Below, piece after piece: positions 17,335 to 27,614 of a stretch of DNA of 64,000 nt; position 1 is the stretch's first letter; the number at the start of each line of letters is the position of its first letter. The notes below the pieces were generated by a model that did not search any database, was not told the DNA's origin, and saw only the letters and a program-made list of their open reading frames with translations. Source of the stretch: Candidatus Thermokryptus mobilis (GTDB lineage Bacteria > Bacteroidota > Ignavibacteria > Kryptoniales > Kryptoniaceae); NCBI RefSeq assembly GCF_900070205.1, contig NZ_FAOO01000010.1, positions 34,888 to 98,887 on the forward strand, written 5' to 3'. Position numbers and translations under genes: made by a program.

Positions 17335-18120
17335 TTGGAAAAGGAACGCAAAGATAGCTCGGCTCGGCTGGGCAAGACATACGACTACATCCTAAATCAA
17401 ATTGCCCAGCACGGGTCTTTATATTTTATTTTGATTGACCCGGACAAAACCAATTCAAATTTAAAAAAATTTGTACGCATTGCGACGGAATGCGGGGTTG
17501 ATGGTTTTTTCATCGGAAGTAGCCTGTTGCTATCCCAAAATTTTGAAAGATGCGTTAAAATCACAAAAGAAAATACCGATAAGCCGGTCATCATCTTCCC
17601 AGGGAGCATTTATCAGATTTCAAAATTTGCCGATGCGATTCTTTTCCTTTCGGTTTTAACGAGCACAAACACCGAATTTATCATTGGACAACAAACGATC
17701 GCCTCCCCCATAATTTTCAAATATCGCATTGAACCGATTTCAACAGCTTACCTTTTAATTGAATCAGGCAAGATGACATCAGCCACTTTTATAAGTCAAA
17801 GCAAGCCAATACCAAGAGATAAGCCAGAAATTGCAATCGCTTATGCATTAACAGCCCAATATCTCGGGATGAAATTGATTTACCTTGAAGCAGGCAGTGG
17901 AGCTGACAACAGCGTTCCGAACGAACTGATAAAAGCGATAAAGTCAACTGTTGAAACCCCATTAATCGTCGGCGGTGGGATAAAAAATCCGGAAAACGCC
18001 TATGAAAAAGCCAATTCAGGAGCGGGGATAATAGTAACAGGAAACATACTTGAGGACACACCGCCCACAAAGATAAAAGGTTTGATATCGGATTTTGTGA
18101 GAGCAATACATAGAAAATAA
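17335..18120 (+). CDS. Geranylgeranylglyceryl/heptaprenylglyceryl phosphate synthase family protein
   Basis: TIM-barrel prenyltransferase of the GGGPS/PcrB family (261 residues) that joins sn-glycerol-1-phosphate to a polyprenyl diphosphate by an ether bond. Visible motifs are LIDPDKTNS near the N-terminus, [30 protein letters not shown] and the phosphate-binding [11 protein letters not shown] with IIVTGN at the end of the barrel. Such genes are known from Bacteroidota and relatives as group II GGGPS-like enzymes; the cellular role of the ether lipid there is unclear. The start is TTG 17335. It sits between alaS and gmhA. Confidence 0.9.
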   Translation: MEKERKDSSARLGKTYDYILNQIAQHGSLYFILIDPDKTNSNLKKFVRIATECGVDGFFIGSSLLLSQNFERCVKITKENTDKPVIIFPGSIYQISKFADAILFLSVLTSTNTEFIIGQQTIASPIIFKYRIEPISTAYLLIESGKMTSATFISQSKPIPRDKPEIAIAYALTAQYLGMKLIYLEAGSGADNSVPNELIKAIKSTVETPLIVGGGIKNPENAYEKANSGAGIIVTGNILEDTPPTKIKGLISDFVRAIHRK

Positions 18121-18133
18121 AAAACATCAAGAA

Positions 18134-18727
18134 ATGGACAAGATTAAATTCATAGAATCATCGTTAAACGAAAGCGCTGAGGTAAAGAAAAAAATTCTTT
18201 CTCACTGCACTGAGCAAATTCTAAAAGCTGTTGAGGTTATCTCAACTGCCTTTAAAAATGGGAAAAAGGTTTTGCTTTGTGGAAATGGTGGTAGCGCTGC
18301 TGATTCACAACATATCGCAACTGAATTTGTGATAAGATTAAACCCCAAAATAAAGCGCCCAGGGTTGCCAGCAATTGCAATCACAACAGATACATCTAAT
18401 TTAACAGCTGGCGGAAACGATATCGGCTTTGAAAATACATTCGCAAGAACTGTTGAAGCGCTCGGTAATGAAGGAGATGTGCTAATCGGGATAAGTACAA
18501 GCGGAAACTCGGAAAATGTGATAAGAGCCATCAAAACAGCAAAAGAAAAAAACATGACAGTTATTGGATTACTTGGTAAAGACGGTGGAAGAATGAAAGA
18601 ACTTTGCGATATAGCGATAGTCGTTCCTTCAAACAACACGCAGAGAATCCAAGAAGGACACATAACAATCGGACACATAATAAGCGAGCTTGTTGAAATT
18701 GAACTTTATGGCGAGCCGAAGGATTAA
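18134..18727 (+). CDS. gmhA: D-sedoheptulose-7-phosphate isomerase (SIS domain)
   Basis: First step of heptose synthesis for lipopolysaccharide core. The SIS-domain protein is 197 residues, as in E. coli GmhA. Motifs: [19 protein letters not shown] at residues about 49-67, [26 protein letters not shown] and [17 protein letters not shown], carrying the active-site Glu and His. ATG 18134 follows the GGGPS gene by 13 bases. Its TAA stop overlaps the stop of the converging gene within one TTAA. Confidence 0.93.
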   Translation: MDKIKFIESSLNESAEVKKKILSHCTEQILKAVEVISTAFKNGKKVLLCGNGGSAADSQHIATEFVIRLNPKIKRPGLPAIAITTDTSNLTAGGNDIGFENTFARTVEALGNEGDVLIGISTSGNSENVIRAIKTAKEKNMTVIGLLGKDGGRMKELCDIAIVVPSNNTQRIQEGHITIGHIISELVEIELYGEPKD

Positions 18728-20580
18728 ATCTTTATCTCAACTTGTAAACCAGCGCTGGCTTTCACATTCTCAAAAAACAACGACTCTGCGTATTTAAGCT
18801 GAATTGAAAGAAACTTCCAATAACTATATTTCAAAACGAAATACCACCTCAATCCTTGACCGTAAAGCGGAATCAAAGAAACAACACCATCAAGATCATC
18901 TTCATATACATAAATTCTTGATGAATAAGAATTGCTTCTGAAATGCGCTATCCGAGCATAAAATGTCAATCCATTGAAAACTTTCACCTTAACTCCCTGA
19001 TAAATAACAAAGCCCGTCCCCTCACTGGTAAAACTCATCTTTAAAACTTCAATCCGACTTCTGAATGTAATACTCTGAAATTTGTTCTCAATCTCAATCC
19101 TGAAGTTTTTTCTCCTTTCATTCCCTTCGCTCAAAATTCTCCTCTCAAACTCATCATAAACCTTGATCCCTTTTGAAACAGATTTCTCTCGGATTAGAAT
19201 CTTTGCTCTCATATTTCTTGAAACAAAAATGCCAAGTTCAAGTCTATAGTCATATCCTTTTTTTGCGTCGTCAATCTCTGTCACAGGAAATGTAAAAATA
19301 TCATAATAACCCCAAATGTAAAAACGGCTTAACTTAAACTTAACACTTGAATAAAATCCTTCTTCGTTCCACGACTCGCCATATCTCTCGCCAAATGTGT
19401 TTCCATTTATTGAGGTGAAATTAGGGTTCAAATTTCTATATTGAAAGGCGAGTTTTAAATTTTCAAAGTCAAAGGCAACTCCAGAGACGGCGCTGAAGTA
19501 AAGCCCGGATAGTGTCGCAAACTCGCCGAAAAAGTTCAATCTCTTAAACAAGAAATCCCACATAAAACTTGAATAAATTCCCCCTCCACCATATGGTCTT
19601 GATATTGAACTTGAGAAATCTTTATCAAATTTTTGGTAAGCGAAAGAAACACCCGTTACGAAATTTCTCCTACCATACACACCGAAAAAGCCATAGACAT
19701 CCCTTTTCAAAATATCCCTTTGCCCCTTGTTTATGCCTGAAAAATCAATGTATCTAACAAGTCCAGTTGAGTCAAGTGAAGCGGGTATTTTTCTACTTGA
19801 ATAAAAAACCGTTAAGTCAAAATTTTTAAACTTGGTTACAGCCACCGCTCCGAGGAACGGTTTAACCTCATCGGTTGATATATACCTTTCTGCGTAGTTT
19901 TCAACGCTTCTTTGAACTGGTGAAATCGCATCTGTTCCCTTTCCGAGCCCAACAGGTCGCCAAAATAAAATCCCCTGCCCAAATTGAAGAATGTAATTTC
20001 CAACTATAAACCTTCTCAAAATCCTTCCCCCCTTGTAATCAAAATAAAAGTTCACAAGTTCATCTATCCTTCTCTCCCCATAATCCTTCTCAATCACAAA
20101 TCCACTGGAAAAATTTGAATATGCAAGAAAGCCAAGTTGATATGTTTTAAAATCGTTGATAAAATTCCCCTTGACATTTCTAAATCCGCCTTTGTTCACG
20201 ACCCTGCCCCTTAAGCGAACACCAAACCTTTCCCTTTGAATGTGACTGTTTCTGTAAAGCAAAAATTTCACCCTCTCGTCAATCCCCGGTATATCAAAGA
20301 CCTGCTCTTTTCTCTTAAACCCGCCAATTTTATCTCTATACTCAACTATCTTTAAAGCATCCTCTCTTGATATAAACGGTATTTCAGTTAGATCGTCAAC
20401 CTCAGCTCTGTTAAGTTCAATTCTGATAAATTCAATTTGTTCAATTATTTCATCAAGTTGTGAATCTTCTTCAACATTTTCAAAAAGCCCTTCTCCAACA
20501 TCTTCAAGCGTGTCAATTTTAGCCTCTTGTGAAAAAAGAAATGCCGTATTTAAAATGAGGATTAAAACCGCCCATTTCAT
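18724..20580 (-). CDS. Secreted helix-hairpin-helix protein with predicted beta-barrel
   Basis: 618 residues: a short signal peptide ([15 protein letters not shown]), an acidic linker, then a ComEA-like helix-hairpin-helix segment about residues 50-110 ([33 protein letters not shown]... FDIPGID), followed by about 500 residues of alternating aromatic beta strands suggesting an outer-membrane barrel. Proteins of this layout occur in Bacteroidota and relatives but have no firm role; DNA contact at the surface for uptake is one possible idea. It ends in charged strand VEIKI. ATG 20580 overlaps the PorV-like gene's stop by 4 bases. Confidence 0.75.
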   Translation of the reverse strand: MKWAVLILILNTAFLFSQEAKIDTLEDVGEGLFENVEEDSQLDEIIEQIEFIRIELNRAEVDDLTEIPFISREDALKIVEYRDKIGGFKRKEQVFDIPGIDERVKFLLYRNSHIQRERFGVRLRGRVVNKGGFRNVKGNFINDFKTYQLGFLAYSNFSSGFVIEKDYGERRIDELVNFYFDYKGGRILRRFIVGNYILQFGQGILFWRPVGLGKGTDAISPVQRSVENYAERYISTDEVKPFLGAVAVTKFKNFDLTVFYSSRKIPASLDSTGLVRYIDFSGINKGQRDILKRDVYGFFGVYGRRNFVTGVSFAYQKFDKDFSSSISRPYGGGGIYSSFMWDFLFKRLNFFGEFATLSGLYFSAVSGVAFDFENLKLAFQYRNLNPNFTSINGNTFGERYGESWNEEGFYSSVKFKLSRFYIWGYYDIFTFPVTEIDDAKKGYDYRLELGIFVSRNMRAKILIREKSVSKGIKVYDEFERRILSEGNERRKNFRIEIENKFQSITFRSRIEVLKMSFTSEGTGFVIYQGVKVKVFNGLTFYARIAHFRSNSYSSRIYVYEDDLDGVVSLIPLYGQGLRWYFVLKYSYWKFLSIQLKYAESLFFENVKASAGLQVEIKI

Positions 20581-21380
20581 TTTTCACCCAATCTTAATGC
20601 AATTGTAATTTGATGTGTTAATCCAAGTATTTGATGTTTGTCAATTGAATAGTCAAGGTTAAAGATAAAGTATTTTATCCCGATCCCAGCTGAAAACCTT
20701 GTTGGGAAATTCAAAAGACCGATTCTCAAACAAAGCCATTTCTCCACTATATATTCAACGCCATATTTAAAGCTTTCACGCAACGCAAATACCTTTTCAA
20801 CGGATGAAGAAACGGTCAAATTTTCGTAAGGAACAAACGCCAATCCTATTTCAAGAACGCTCGGCAATTTTTCTTTTGCTTTGCCAATCCTTTCGGAGAT
20901 CACATTTCTTAACACAAAACCGAAACGTAGAAACTTTACTGGGTTTGATATAAGACCTAAATCAAAACCAAGCCCACCGTCACCCCCATAATTTTTTATT
21001 GATATTAAATTGTAGCTCAAACTTCCACCGATGGAGAAAAACTTAAACTCCCTTGCGAATGCCAATTTAAGGATGAATTCGCGATAAAGTTCAAACCCAA
21101 AAATTCTTGCCCCCAAACCGAATTTGACGGGAAGCAAGGGTTCATAATAGGCTATACCTTTTTGTGAAAGTTCAGCAAGCTCAAATTGTGCAGGTATATA
21201 CGAAAATGCTACTTCCCTTGTTCTTAAACTTGATATACCAGCTGGGTTATAGAAAATCGTCCATGGGTCGTTTGCGACAGCGACATAGCTTTTCAAAGCG
21301 AAAGCCCTCGCGCCGATAATTTCTTGTGAAAGAGAAAGCCCTTGGAATAGAAAAAACACAATCAAAATTTTCAATCTCAT
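20577..21380 (-). CDS. PorV/PorQ-like outer-membrane barrel protein
   Basis: 267 residues from ATG 21380, which begins a signal peptide (MRLKILIVFFLFQGLSLSQ); a longer in-frame start would run into the transporter gene. The mature start ARAFALKSYVAVANDPWTIFYNPAGISS is the conserved opening of the UPF0164/PorV/PorQ family (the N-terminal hatch with YNPAG), followed by amphipathic strands. Known family members take part in type IX secretion, but paralogues of unrelated role are common, so assignment to T9SS is only a possibility. It is coupled to the helix-hairpin-helix barrel gene downstream. Confidence 0.78.
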   Translation of the reverse strand: MRLKILIVFFLFQGLSLSQEIIGARAFALKSYVAVANDPWTIFYNPAGISSLRTREVAFSYIPAQFELAELSQKGIAYYEPLLPVKFGLGARIFGFELYREFILKLAFAREFKFFSIGGSLSYNLISIKNYGGDGGLGFDLGLISNPVKFLRFGFVLRNVISERIGKAKEKLPSVLEIGLAFVPYENLTVSSSVEKVFALRESFKYGVEYIVEKWLCLRIGLLNFPTRFSAGIGIKYFIFNLDYSIDKHQILGLTHQITIALRLGEK

Positions 21381-21399
21381 AAATAAACGAATTTTGATT

Positions 21400-22146
21400 T
21401 TAAACTTCCCTAACAAAGAAAAAAATTGAAAACACGACAAGGAAAATACCATAAGCAATTTCAAGTGTTTCGTTCTTTAGCCTAACTGCCAGCTTTGCTC
21501 CAAAATTTGCAAATGGGATTGAAGTTAAAACAAGCACCAAAAGAAGCTTTAAATCAATATGTCCGAGCAAAAAATGAACCACAGTTCCAGGTATCGCAAA
21601 AAATGGAATCACGAAAAGAGAAGTCGCAAATGCGCTTTTGATATCCATCTTTAAAGCTTTAACATAGAATGGGACAAGCATAACTCCACCACCATTTGCA
21701 AGGAAACCAGAAATCAACCCAATAAGCCCACTAAGAGAGATTAAAACAAATCTATTAACCTTCCCCTCCGCTTCCGTTTTAAACACATCCTTCCTAAAAA
21801 GAAAACTCAAACCAACTGTAAAAACAAAAACAGCTGTTGAAAGCATCAAAAATTTACCACTGACCAACCTGGTTAAAATTGCGCCAATGAGAACGAAAGG
21901 GAAACCGAAAATTATCGTAACTTTTGCTACATTGAAGTTTATTAAACCCCTCTTATGATAAACAAGCGAAGCAGAAACCGCTGAGGGTATAACAACTGGT
22001 AGTGGTGTTGCGAGCGCAAATGTTGGTTTGACCCCGATAATCGTTCTAAGGAGAGGGGTTGCGATACTACTCCCACCAAGACCGAACATCCCGGAGAGAA
22101 AACCGATAAGAATCCCCGTTAAAACTTCCTCTAACAAGTTAAACAT
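21400..22146 (-). CDS. TauE/SafE family sulfite/anion exporter
   Basis: Integral membrane protein of 248 residues with about eight predicted transmembrane helices in two homologous halves. Each half opens with the family pattern: ILIGFLSGMFGLGGSSIATPLL at the N-terminus and GLIGLISGFLANGGGVMLVPFY in the second half; ATPLPVVIPSAVSASLVYHKRG after the first is also typical. Members export sulfite, sulfoacetate or other organosulfonates; the substrate here is unknown. No signal for regulation seen. Confidence 0.9.
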   Translation of the reverse strand: MFNLLEEVLTGILIGFLSGMFGLGGSSIATPLLRTIIGVKPTFALATPLPVVIPSAVSASLVYHKRGLINFNVAKVTIIFGFPFVLIGAILTRLVSGKFLMLSTAVFVFTVGLSFLFRKDVFKTEAEGKVNRFVLISLSGLIGLISGFLANGGGVMLVPFYVKALKMDIKSAFATSLFVIPFFAIPGTVVHFLLGHIDLKLLLVLVLTSIPFANFGAKLAVRLKNETLEIAYGIFLVVFSIFFFVREV

Positions 22147-22153
22147 TTAAATG

Positions 22154-23005
22154 TCAAATTTTCTTTGAAAAGAAAAGTCCGAAAAAGGCAAACCTTGGTG
22201 TCAATCTAACTGCAGGAGCTGGTAGGTGAATGTAATTCAAATTTTTCTTTATCAATCCCCACAGCCATCCATCCCCGGGTAATTTTTCAAGGTCATAGTC
22301 AAGTGAAATATAAAATTCCCTTATTCCGCCTCCCCTTCCATCAAGGTCCCTTACACCATATCCAACAGCTAGGTTTAAAAAACTGGGATAAGATTTTTTA
22401 ATTTTCTCGGGCAAGAAATTAACAACTGATATAGAAAGCCACATAGTTTGTCCCTCGTGGTCGTCAATGAAAATTTTCTTTTGTCCACTTTTAAGTTGAC
22501 TTGTTGGGATATAGCTCCACTTGAAATTAAAATTTTTCAAGACCGGGAAATAACTCTGCGCAACTGGATACCAAGCCCCCAATATATTTGCTCCTGCATC
22601 TCCTGGGCTAAATCCCCAGTCCGTTGCAAAGCCATCTTCAAATTCAACATATAATCCAAAAATTGAACCAAGCAAAGCACCATAAATCATTGACTTCCCT
22701 TTTTCAACCCCAGCCCATTGGAGGGAAGACGAAAACAAATTTGAAATCAAATTCGCCCCATAAAAATGTCCAATCTTGTCAATGTTAAGTGCATATTCCC
22801 AGTCGTTTACAATATGAAAAGACCGCCTTTGCCCACTCCACCAAGCATTTTTTTGATAGACATGTATCACAGCCATCGTCCCAGCGGTTCCAACGCCAAC
22901 AAAAGCAAGTTTTGTATAGTTAATACTACTTGAAGATTTAGTTGAATCAGCGTCTGCACAATATGAAAAAGGTGACAGAAATAAAAGAAGAAAGAAATAA
23001 ATCAT
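22154..23005 (-). CDS. DUF2279-family exported protein
   Basis: 283 residues from ATG 23005 (an in-frame TTG at 23011 is possible). Starts with a hydrophobic signal (MIYFFLLLFLSPFSY); no clear lipobox. It has the DUF2279 core: DKIGHFYGANLISNLF, a membrane-like segment, then YVEFEDGFATDWGFSPGDAGANILGAWY, with conserved acidic and His residues. The remainder is beta-rich and ends in aromatic FFGLFF. Function of the family is not known. The start overlaps or adjoins the GH57 gene's stop. Confidence 0.8.
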   Translation of the reverse strand: MIYFFLLLFLSPFSYCADADSTKSSSSINYTKLAFVGVGTAGTMAVIHVYQKNAWWSGQRRSFHIVNDWEYALNIDKIGHFYGANLISNLFSSSLQWAGVEKGKSMIYGALLGSIFGLYVEFEDGFATDWGFSPGDAGANILGAWYPVAQSYFPVLKNFNFKWSYIPTSQLKSGQKKIFIDDHEGQTMWLSISVVNFLPEKIKKSYPSFLNLAVGYGVRDLDGRGGGIREFYISLDYDLEKLPGDGWLWGLIKKNLNYIHLPAPAVRLTPRFAFFGLFFSKKI

Positions 23006-23007
23006 CC

Positions 23008-25137
23008 TCAAATTTTACGGAATATATTTCTAATTTCAACATTCCATTCCCTGCTGAGCTTTATGTTCCAATGCAGGAGTATCACCGAACCCTGATAAAC
23101 TCTCTCAAACCCCGCCTCGGATAAAGAAACCGTCTCAATCGGAAACCTCCACACATTTGCGAATTTATCAAGATAAAAATTCATATCAACACCCAGCCAC
23201 TTATCAACAACTCCAAAAGAAGTCACATCTTCAACCTCCCCAATACTTGCCAATTTTGAATCATCAACTTCATATCCCACGAAATAAAAATACCTGTCAT
23301 CTGAATTCGGCGCGAGGAAATTACAAACGAATTCAACCCCAAACCACAAATCAATCTCTTCTTCCTCAAGATTTTCAAGTTTATACCTAAACAGAACTTC
23401 GGTTGAATTTTTATCAATTATGATCTTCTTCTGCAAGCGTAAATTCTTTCGCTCATTCTCAACCCACACATGCCCATCTCTTGAAAGTGTAATCTCAATT
23501 ACCCCATGCCTGAGCTCAACATCTGCCCTATAAGGTTGATTCACAAAATTGCCTTGCTCTGGATATTTACATTGATAAAAATTTTCAATTGTCGTTTCAG
23601 CCCCAAAGAAATGATCAATTAAACTACCACGCCTATACCAGTCATAATGCAAAAACTTTTCCAACCCCTCTTCTTTAGCAGTTAACATATCATGTATACT
23701 TGCAACACCCTGATTGTTCGGATTGTTCATCTCTTTTGAAAGTTGCAAAAGCTTTTCGTGATAACCCTCTTTTTTTCTTGTCATCACATCTGTTATGTTA
23801 AATTCAGCTGGTTTAAAATCAAGTTCAAAAATTTGACCACCATAATTCGGATTGATATAGACATTAAAATTTGGCGTCTCAACTATTAGCTCTTCTTTAC
23901 CATCCTTGTCAAAGTCAGTGAATTCATACTTTATGATTTTCTTCCTCTCAACCTTATCAAGTTCGTTCTCTGCGCTTATCAAGTTTCTATATGCTGTTGA
24001 CCTCAAACTCGTCAGATAAAGACCGCCGAAAATCCCGTGCCAATATGGATCATTGCACTGCGCCCTCCATACCTTTTCAAGCGCGGATTTGACATCTTTT
24101 CCTTTCGCCTGGAGCTTTCTAGCCCTTTCAGATACCCTTAACATTTTCTTGTGAAGATTGTTTGCCTCGGGATACTTAACGAGAAAATTTCTCCAAAAAC
24201 CGCCTCTGAAAAATCTTGAATATTGCTCATACATCCCCTCTTCCTTTAAATGCTCTTCAAGTTTCTCATAATCAAGGTATGCATCTGCTGGCAAAGCCCA
24301 ATGCATCATCTCAGCGTATGAGGCGTTCGGAAGATAAATTCTCCCTATGGGTTTAATTTTATCAAGCACCTCCGAAAAGTGAAGTATATTAATCCAATCG
24401 CTATTTTCTTCAAGTGCGCAGAAAAATTCCTCAAGCCAGCCATCATCGTAAACATGCTTATAAGTATTTGGCCAAACGCCGAACTTTTCCCCATCATCAG
24501 CATAAACTATAACTCTATCTCCTTCCTCGGTTGCAATTTCCCTGAGGTAATCAATCGTCTTCTCAACCGCTTGGAAAGGAATCGTATACCTTAACATTTT
24601 GCTTATCGGAAATATATTAACCGTAAAGCCCTGTTCCTCGGTTATATAATAACCAAGCAATTGGTCACCTACAAGCCCCGCATATCTAAAGTGTGTATCG
24701 TCAATTATAACATACTTAACACCAGCTTGAGAAATGAACTTAACGATGTGCTGTTCCCAAACCCTTTCAGCAAGCCACATTCCAACTGGAACCTTGCCGA
24801 AATGTTCCTCTATGAAATCAGAAAGTTTCCTTATTTGATCAAATTTATCTTGATCGGGTATAATAGCAAGTATCGGCTCATAAAAACCACCAGTCATCAA
24901 CTCAACCTGACCGTTATCAACGAGAGATTTAAGTTGCTCCAAAAACTCCGGATGATTTTTCAAGATCCATTCAAATAAAATTCCAGTGTAGTGCTGTGCG
25001 AGTTTAATTTTCGGATGTCGCGCAAGTATCTCAATAAAGGGCTTGTAAGCGGAATTATAAGCATGCTCAAATACGAAATCAAAATTTCCAGATGGTTGAT
25101 GATTGTGAATTCCAAGGACTAGGTTGATTTTTTTCAC
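23008..25137 (-). CDS. GH57 4-alpha-glucanotransferase / alpha-amylase
   Basis: Glycoside hydrolase family 57 enzyme, 709 residues, no signal peptide, so cytoplasmic. HNHQPSGN at 11-18 is GH57 region 1; nucleophile Glu124 lies in WLAERVWE and acid/base Asp214 in VYADDGEKFG, matching Glu123/Asp214 of Thermococcus litoralis 4-alpha-glucanotransferase. The C-terminal half matches the DUF1925/DUF1926 beta domains of that enzyme. It probably rearranges alpha-1,4-glucans in glycogen or maltodextrin metabolism. GTG start at 25137 with AAGG nearby. GH57 of this type is frequent in thermophiles. Confidence 0.92.
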   Translation of the reverse strand: MKKINLVLGIHNHQPSGNFDFVFEHAYNSAYKPFIEILARHPKIKLAQHYTGILFEWILKNHPEFLEQLKSLVDNGQVELMTGGFYEPILAIIPDQDKFDQIRKLSDFIEEHFGKVPVGMWLAERVWEQHIVKFISQAGVKYVIIDDTHFRYAGLVGDQLLGYYITEEQGFTVNIFPISKMLRYTIPFQAVEKTIDYLREIATEEGDRVIVYADDGEKFGVWPNTYKHVYDDGWLEEFFCALEENSDWINILHFSEVLDKIKPIGRIYLPNASYAEMMHWALPADAYLDYEKLEEHLKEEGMYEQYSRFFRGGFWRNFLVKYPEANNLHKKMLRVSERARKLQAKGKDVKSALEKVWRAQCNDPYWHGIFGGLYLTSLRSTAYRNLISAENELDKVERKKIIKYEFTDFDKDGKEELIVETPNFNVYINPNYGGQIFELDFKPAEFNITDVMTRKKEGYHEKLLQLSKEMNNPNNQGVASIHDMLTAKEEGLEKFLHYDWYRRGSLIDHFFGAETTIENFYQCKYPEQGNFVNQPYRADVELRHGVIEITLSRDGHVWVENERKNLRLQKKIIIDKNSTEVLFRYKLENLEEEEIDLWFGVEFVCNFLAPNSDDRYFYFVGYEVDDSKLASIGEVEDVTSFGVVDKWLGVDMNFYLDKFANVWRFPIETVSLSEAGFERVYQGSVILLHWNIKLSREWNVEIRNIFRKI

Positions 25138-25163
25138 CTTTAAATTTCAAAATTTTGTTTTCA

Positions 25164-26696
25164 CTATTTTTCAGGTCTCATATGTGGGAAAAGTATGACA
25201 TCGCGAATGGTTTTCTGATTGGTTAAAATCATCACAAGCCGATCAATCCCTATACCAAGCCCAGCTGTTGGTGGCATACCATATTCAAGAGCTCTTATAA
25301 AATCCTCATCTATGGTCATCGCTTCTTCATCCCCTTGTGCCCTTAAACGCGCCTGTTCTTCAAACCTATATCTTTGATCAATCGGGTCGTTCAACTCGCT
25401 GAAAGCATTGCAGACCTCCATGCCTGAAATTATAACCTCAAACCTTTCAACAAGATGTGGTTTGCTTCTATGTCTTTTCGCAAGCGGTGACATCTCAATT
25501 GGATAATCAATCACAAATGTCGGCTGTATCAAGTTCGGTTGAACCAGCTCTGAAAAAATCTCATCAATTATCTTCCCGACCCCAATTTTTGAAGAAACAT
25601 CAACATTAAGTCGCCTCGCTATGGCACGAAGTTCATCTTCACTTTTCCCTTCAAGATTTTCACCCGTGTACTGCTTCAACAACTCAAACATCGGAACTCT
25701 CCTCCAAGGCGGGGTCAAATCAATTTCATTATCACCAAACTTTATCCTTGAAGTTCCATTAACACGCAAACAAACATTGTAAATCAAACTCTCCGTAAAC
25801 TCCATCATCCAATTGTAATCCTTGTACGCCACATAAAGTTCAAGCATTGTAAACTCCGGATTGTGCATCCTGTCCATACCCTCATTTCTAAAATCCTTGC
25901 CTATTTCATAAACACCATCAAAGCCACCAACGATTAATCTCTTTAAGTAAAGTTCATCTGCAATGCGAAGATACAAATCCATATCAAGCGCATTATGATG
26001 CGTTACAAAAGGTCTAGCTGTTGCACCACCATAAACTGGCTGAAGGATTGGCGTTTCAACTTCAATGTAACCATGTGAATCAAGTATCTCCCTTATAGTG
26101 CTTATTATCTTCGCACGCTTTATGAAAACCTGCTTCACTTCCGGATTTACGATCAAATCAACATATCTTTGCCTGTATCTCATCTCCTTATCCGTGAAGG
26201 GGTCATAAACAATCCTATTGCCGTGTTCGTCTATCTTTTCTTTTACTACTGGAAGCGGTCTAATTGATTTGGCAAGAATTTGATAGTCATCAACTTTGAC
26301 AGTCACTTCACCGGTGCGGGTCCTGAAAACCTCACCCCTAACGCCAATTATATCTCCAATGTCAAGCAACTTCAAAATATCATACTTTTCCCCAAGCACA
26401 TCTTTTTTGAAATAAATTTGAATTTTCCCCTTTGAATCTTGAATATGCGAAAATGTCGCCTTTCCCATTCGTCTTATTGACATAATTCGCCCAGCAATTG
26501 AAACACTCATCGGGGGATCTTCATCTCGGAAATTTCTTAAAATTTCATCAGAATAAGCATTAACCGGATACTCATAAGGATAAGGGTTAATCCCAAGTCT
26601 TTTCAACTCTTCAAGCTCCTCAAGTCGCCTCTTCATAAGTTGATTGAACTCTTCCCAATATTGAAACTTAAGCTCGTCCTGCAAAGCAATTCGCAA
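25164..26696 (-). CDS. lysS: Lysyl-tRNA synthetase, class II
   Basis: 510 residues. An N-terminal helix ([24 protein letters not shown]) leads into the OB-fold anticodon-binding domain ([22 protein letters not shown]), then the class IIb core: [17 protein letters not shown], motif 2 [18 protein letters not shown], and motif 3 [11 protein letters not shown] near the C-terminus. The frame begins at TTG 26696; ATG 26636 would remove 20 residues including part of the first helix, so I keep the longer form with reservation. It is divergently oriented to the small membrane protein gene. Confidence 0.95.
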   Translation of the reverse strand: MRIALQDELKFQYWEEFNQLMKRRLEELEELKRLGINPYPYEYPVNAYSDEILRNFRDEDPPMSVSIAGRIMSIRRMGKATFSHIQDSKGKIQIYFKKDVLGEKYDILKLLDIGDIIGVRGEVFRTRTGEVTVKVDDYQILAKSIRPLPVVKEKIDEHGNRIVYDPFTDKEMRYRQRYVDLIVNPEVKQVFIKRAKIISTIREILDSHGYIEVETPILQPVYGGATARPFVTHHNALDMDLYLRIADELYLKRLIVGGFDGVYEIGKDFRNEGMDRMHNPEFTMLELYVAYKDYNWMMEFTESLIYNVCLRVNGTSRIKFGDNEIDLTPPWRRVPMFELLKQYTGENLEGKSEDELRAIARRLNVDVSSKIGVGKIIDEIFSELVQPNLIQPTFVIDYPIEMSPLAKRHRSKPHLVERFEVIISGMEVCNAFSELNDPIDQRYRFEEQARLRAQGDEEAMTIDEDFIRALEYGMPPTAGLGIGIDRLVMILTNQKTIRDVILFPHMRPEK

Positions 26697-26758
26697 TTTT
26701 TGTTTTTTATTGTTTTTAATTTAATTAAATTTGCATAAAAAATGAAACCGCTTCCAAA

Positions 26759-26968
26759 ATGAAAATTTCAACCAAAACATTCAACCTGATAACTTACATA
26801 AGCTTGGCAATTCTCGTCATCCTGCTAATTGGAATGCTTACAAGGGTGATACCGCCTAAATACTATCTTCATGCTTTAACAGTTGCAATCGCATTGTTCA
26901 TACTTAGGATTTTCCTCAGAATTCAAATGTATCTACAATCAAAATCGTCAAAGCGAAATGAAAATTAA
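26759..26968 (+). CDS. Small two-helix membrane protein
   Basis: 69 residues with two predicted membrane segments (about 10-28 and 37-56) joined by a short VIPPKYY loop and a Lys/Ser-rich C-terminal tail. No family recognised. Real-gene support: it starts at ATG 26759 beyond lysS, runs in the same direction as the aldolase and ddl, and its end overlaps the aldolase ATG by 11 bases, the spacing usual for cotranscribed genes. It could still be a spurious reading frame. Confidence 0.6.
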   Translation: MKISTKTFNLITYISLAILVILLIGMLTRVIPPKYYLHALTVAIALFILRIFLRIQMYLQSKSSKRNEN

Positions 26969-27614
26969 AGAGAAATTAATTGAGGAAATCGTTGAAATAT
27001 CGCACCTGATTTATAAAAAGGGCTTCGTATCCTCAACCGACGGCAATATCTCAGCTAAACTCCCGAATGGAAATATACTTTGCACTGCGACATCCGTCAA
27101 TAAAGGCGAGGTCAAAAAATCACATATCGTTGAGGTAAATCCAACAGGCGAAGTAGTTTATGGAATTTACAAGCCGTCAACCGAAATAAAAATGCATCTT
27201 TTCATTTATCAGCGTCGCGATGATGTTAAAGCGATAATTCATGCTCATCCACCGTTTGCCACCGCTTTCGCAACCACAGGGCTCTCGCTTGAGGGCTATG
27301 TCTTACCCGAGGTGATTATAAACCTTGGTAAAATACCGCTTGCTAAATATGCTACCCCATCAACCGAAGAAGTTCCATTGTCAATAGAGCCGTTTGTTGA
27401 AAAACACGATGCATTTCTCCTTCAAAATCATGGCGCGGTTACGCTTGGCTCAAGCTTGAAAGATGCCTACTTTAAAATGGAAAAACTTGAACACTATGCA
27501 ATGATAATTTTACTTGCGAGAATCCTTGGCGGTGAAAAAAATCTATCACAGGAGGAAATTGCAAAACTTTCAGAAATAAGCTTAAAATCATACGGGAAAA
27601 AGATAAGTATATGA
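26958..27614 (+). CDS. Class II aldolase/adducin family protein
   Basis: 218 residues from ATG 26958. Typical fold: SSTDGNISAKL near the N-terminus, catalytic Glu in KPSTEIKMHLF, metal ligands in IIHAHPPFATAF, and the third His in LQNHGAVTLG. These match L-fuculose-1-phosphate aldolase or methylthioribulose-1-phosphate dehydratase. The substrate cannot be decided from sequence alone; no sugar-utilisation or methionine-salvage neighbours help. Longer in-frame starts would lie inside the small membrane protein gene. Stop overlaps ddl's ATG as ATGA. Confidence 0.88.
   Translation: MKIKEKLIEEIVEISHLIYKKGFVSSTDGNISAKLPNGNILCTATSVNKGEVKKSHIVEVNPTGEVVYGIYKPSTEIKMHLFIYQRRDDVKAIIHAHPPFATAFATTGLSLEGYVLPEVIINLGKIPLAKYATPSTEEVPLSIEPFVEKHDAFLLQNHGAVTLGSSLKDAYFKMEKLEHYAMIILLARILGGEKNLSQEEIAKLSEISLKSYGKKISI

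Noticed and set aside
22154..23005. Lipoprotein call for the DUF2279 protein
   Set aside because: The sequence around the first Cys (FSYC) does not fit a lipobox; kept as a plain exported protein.
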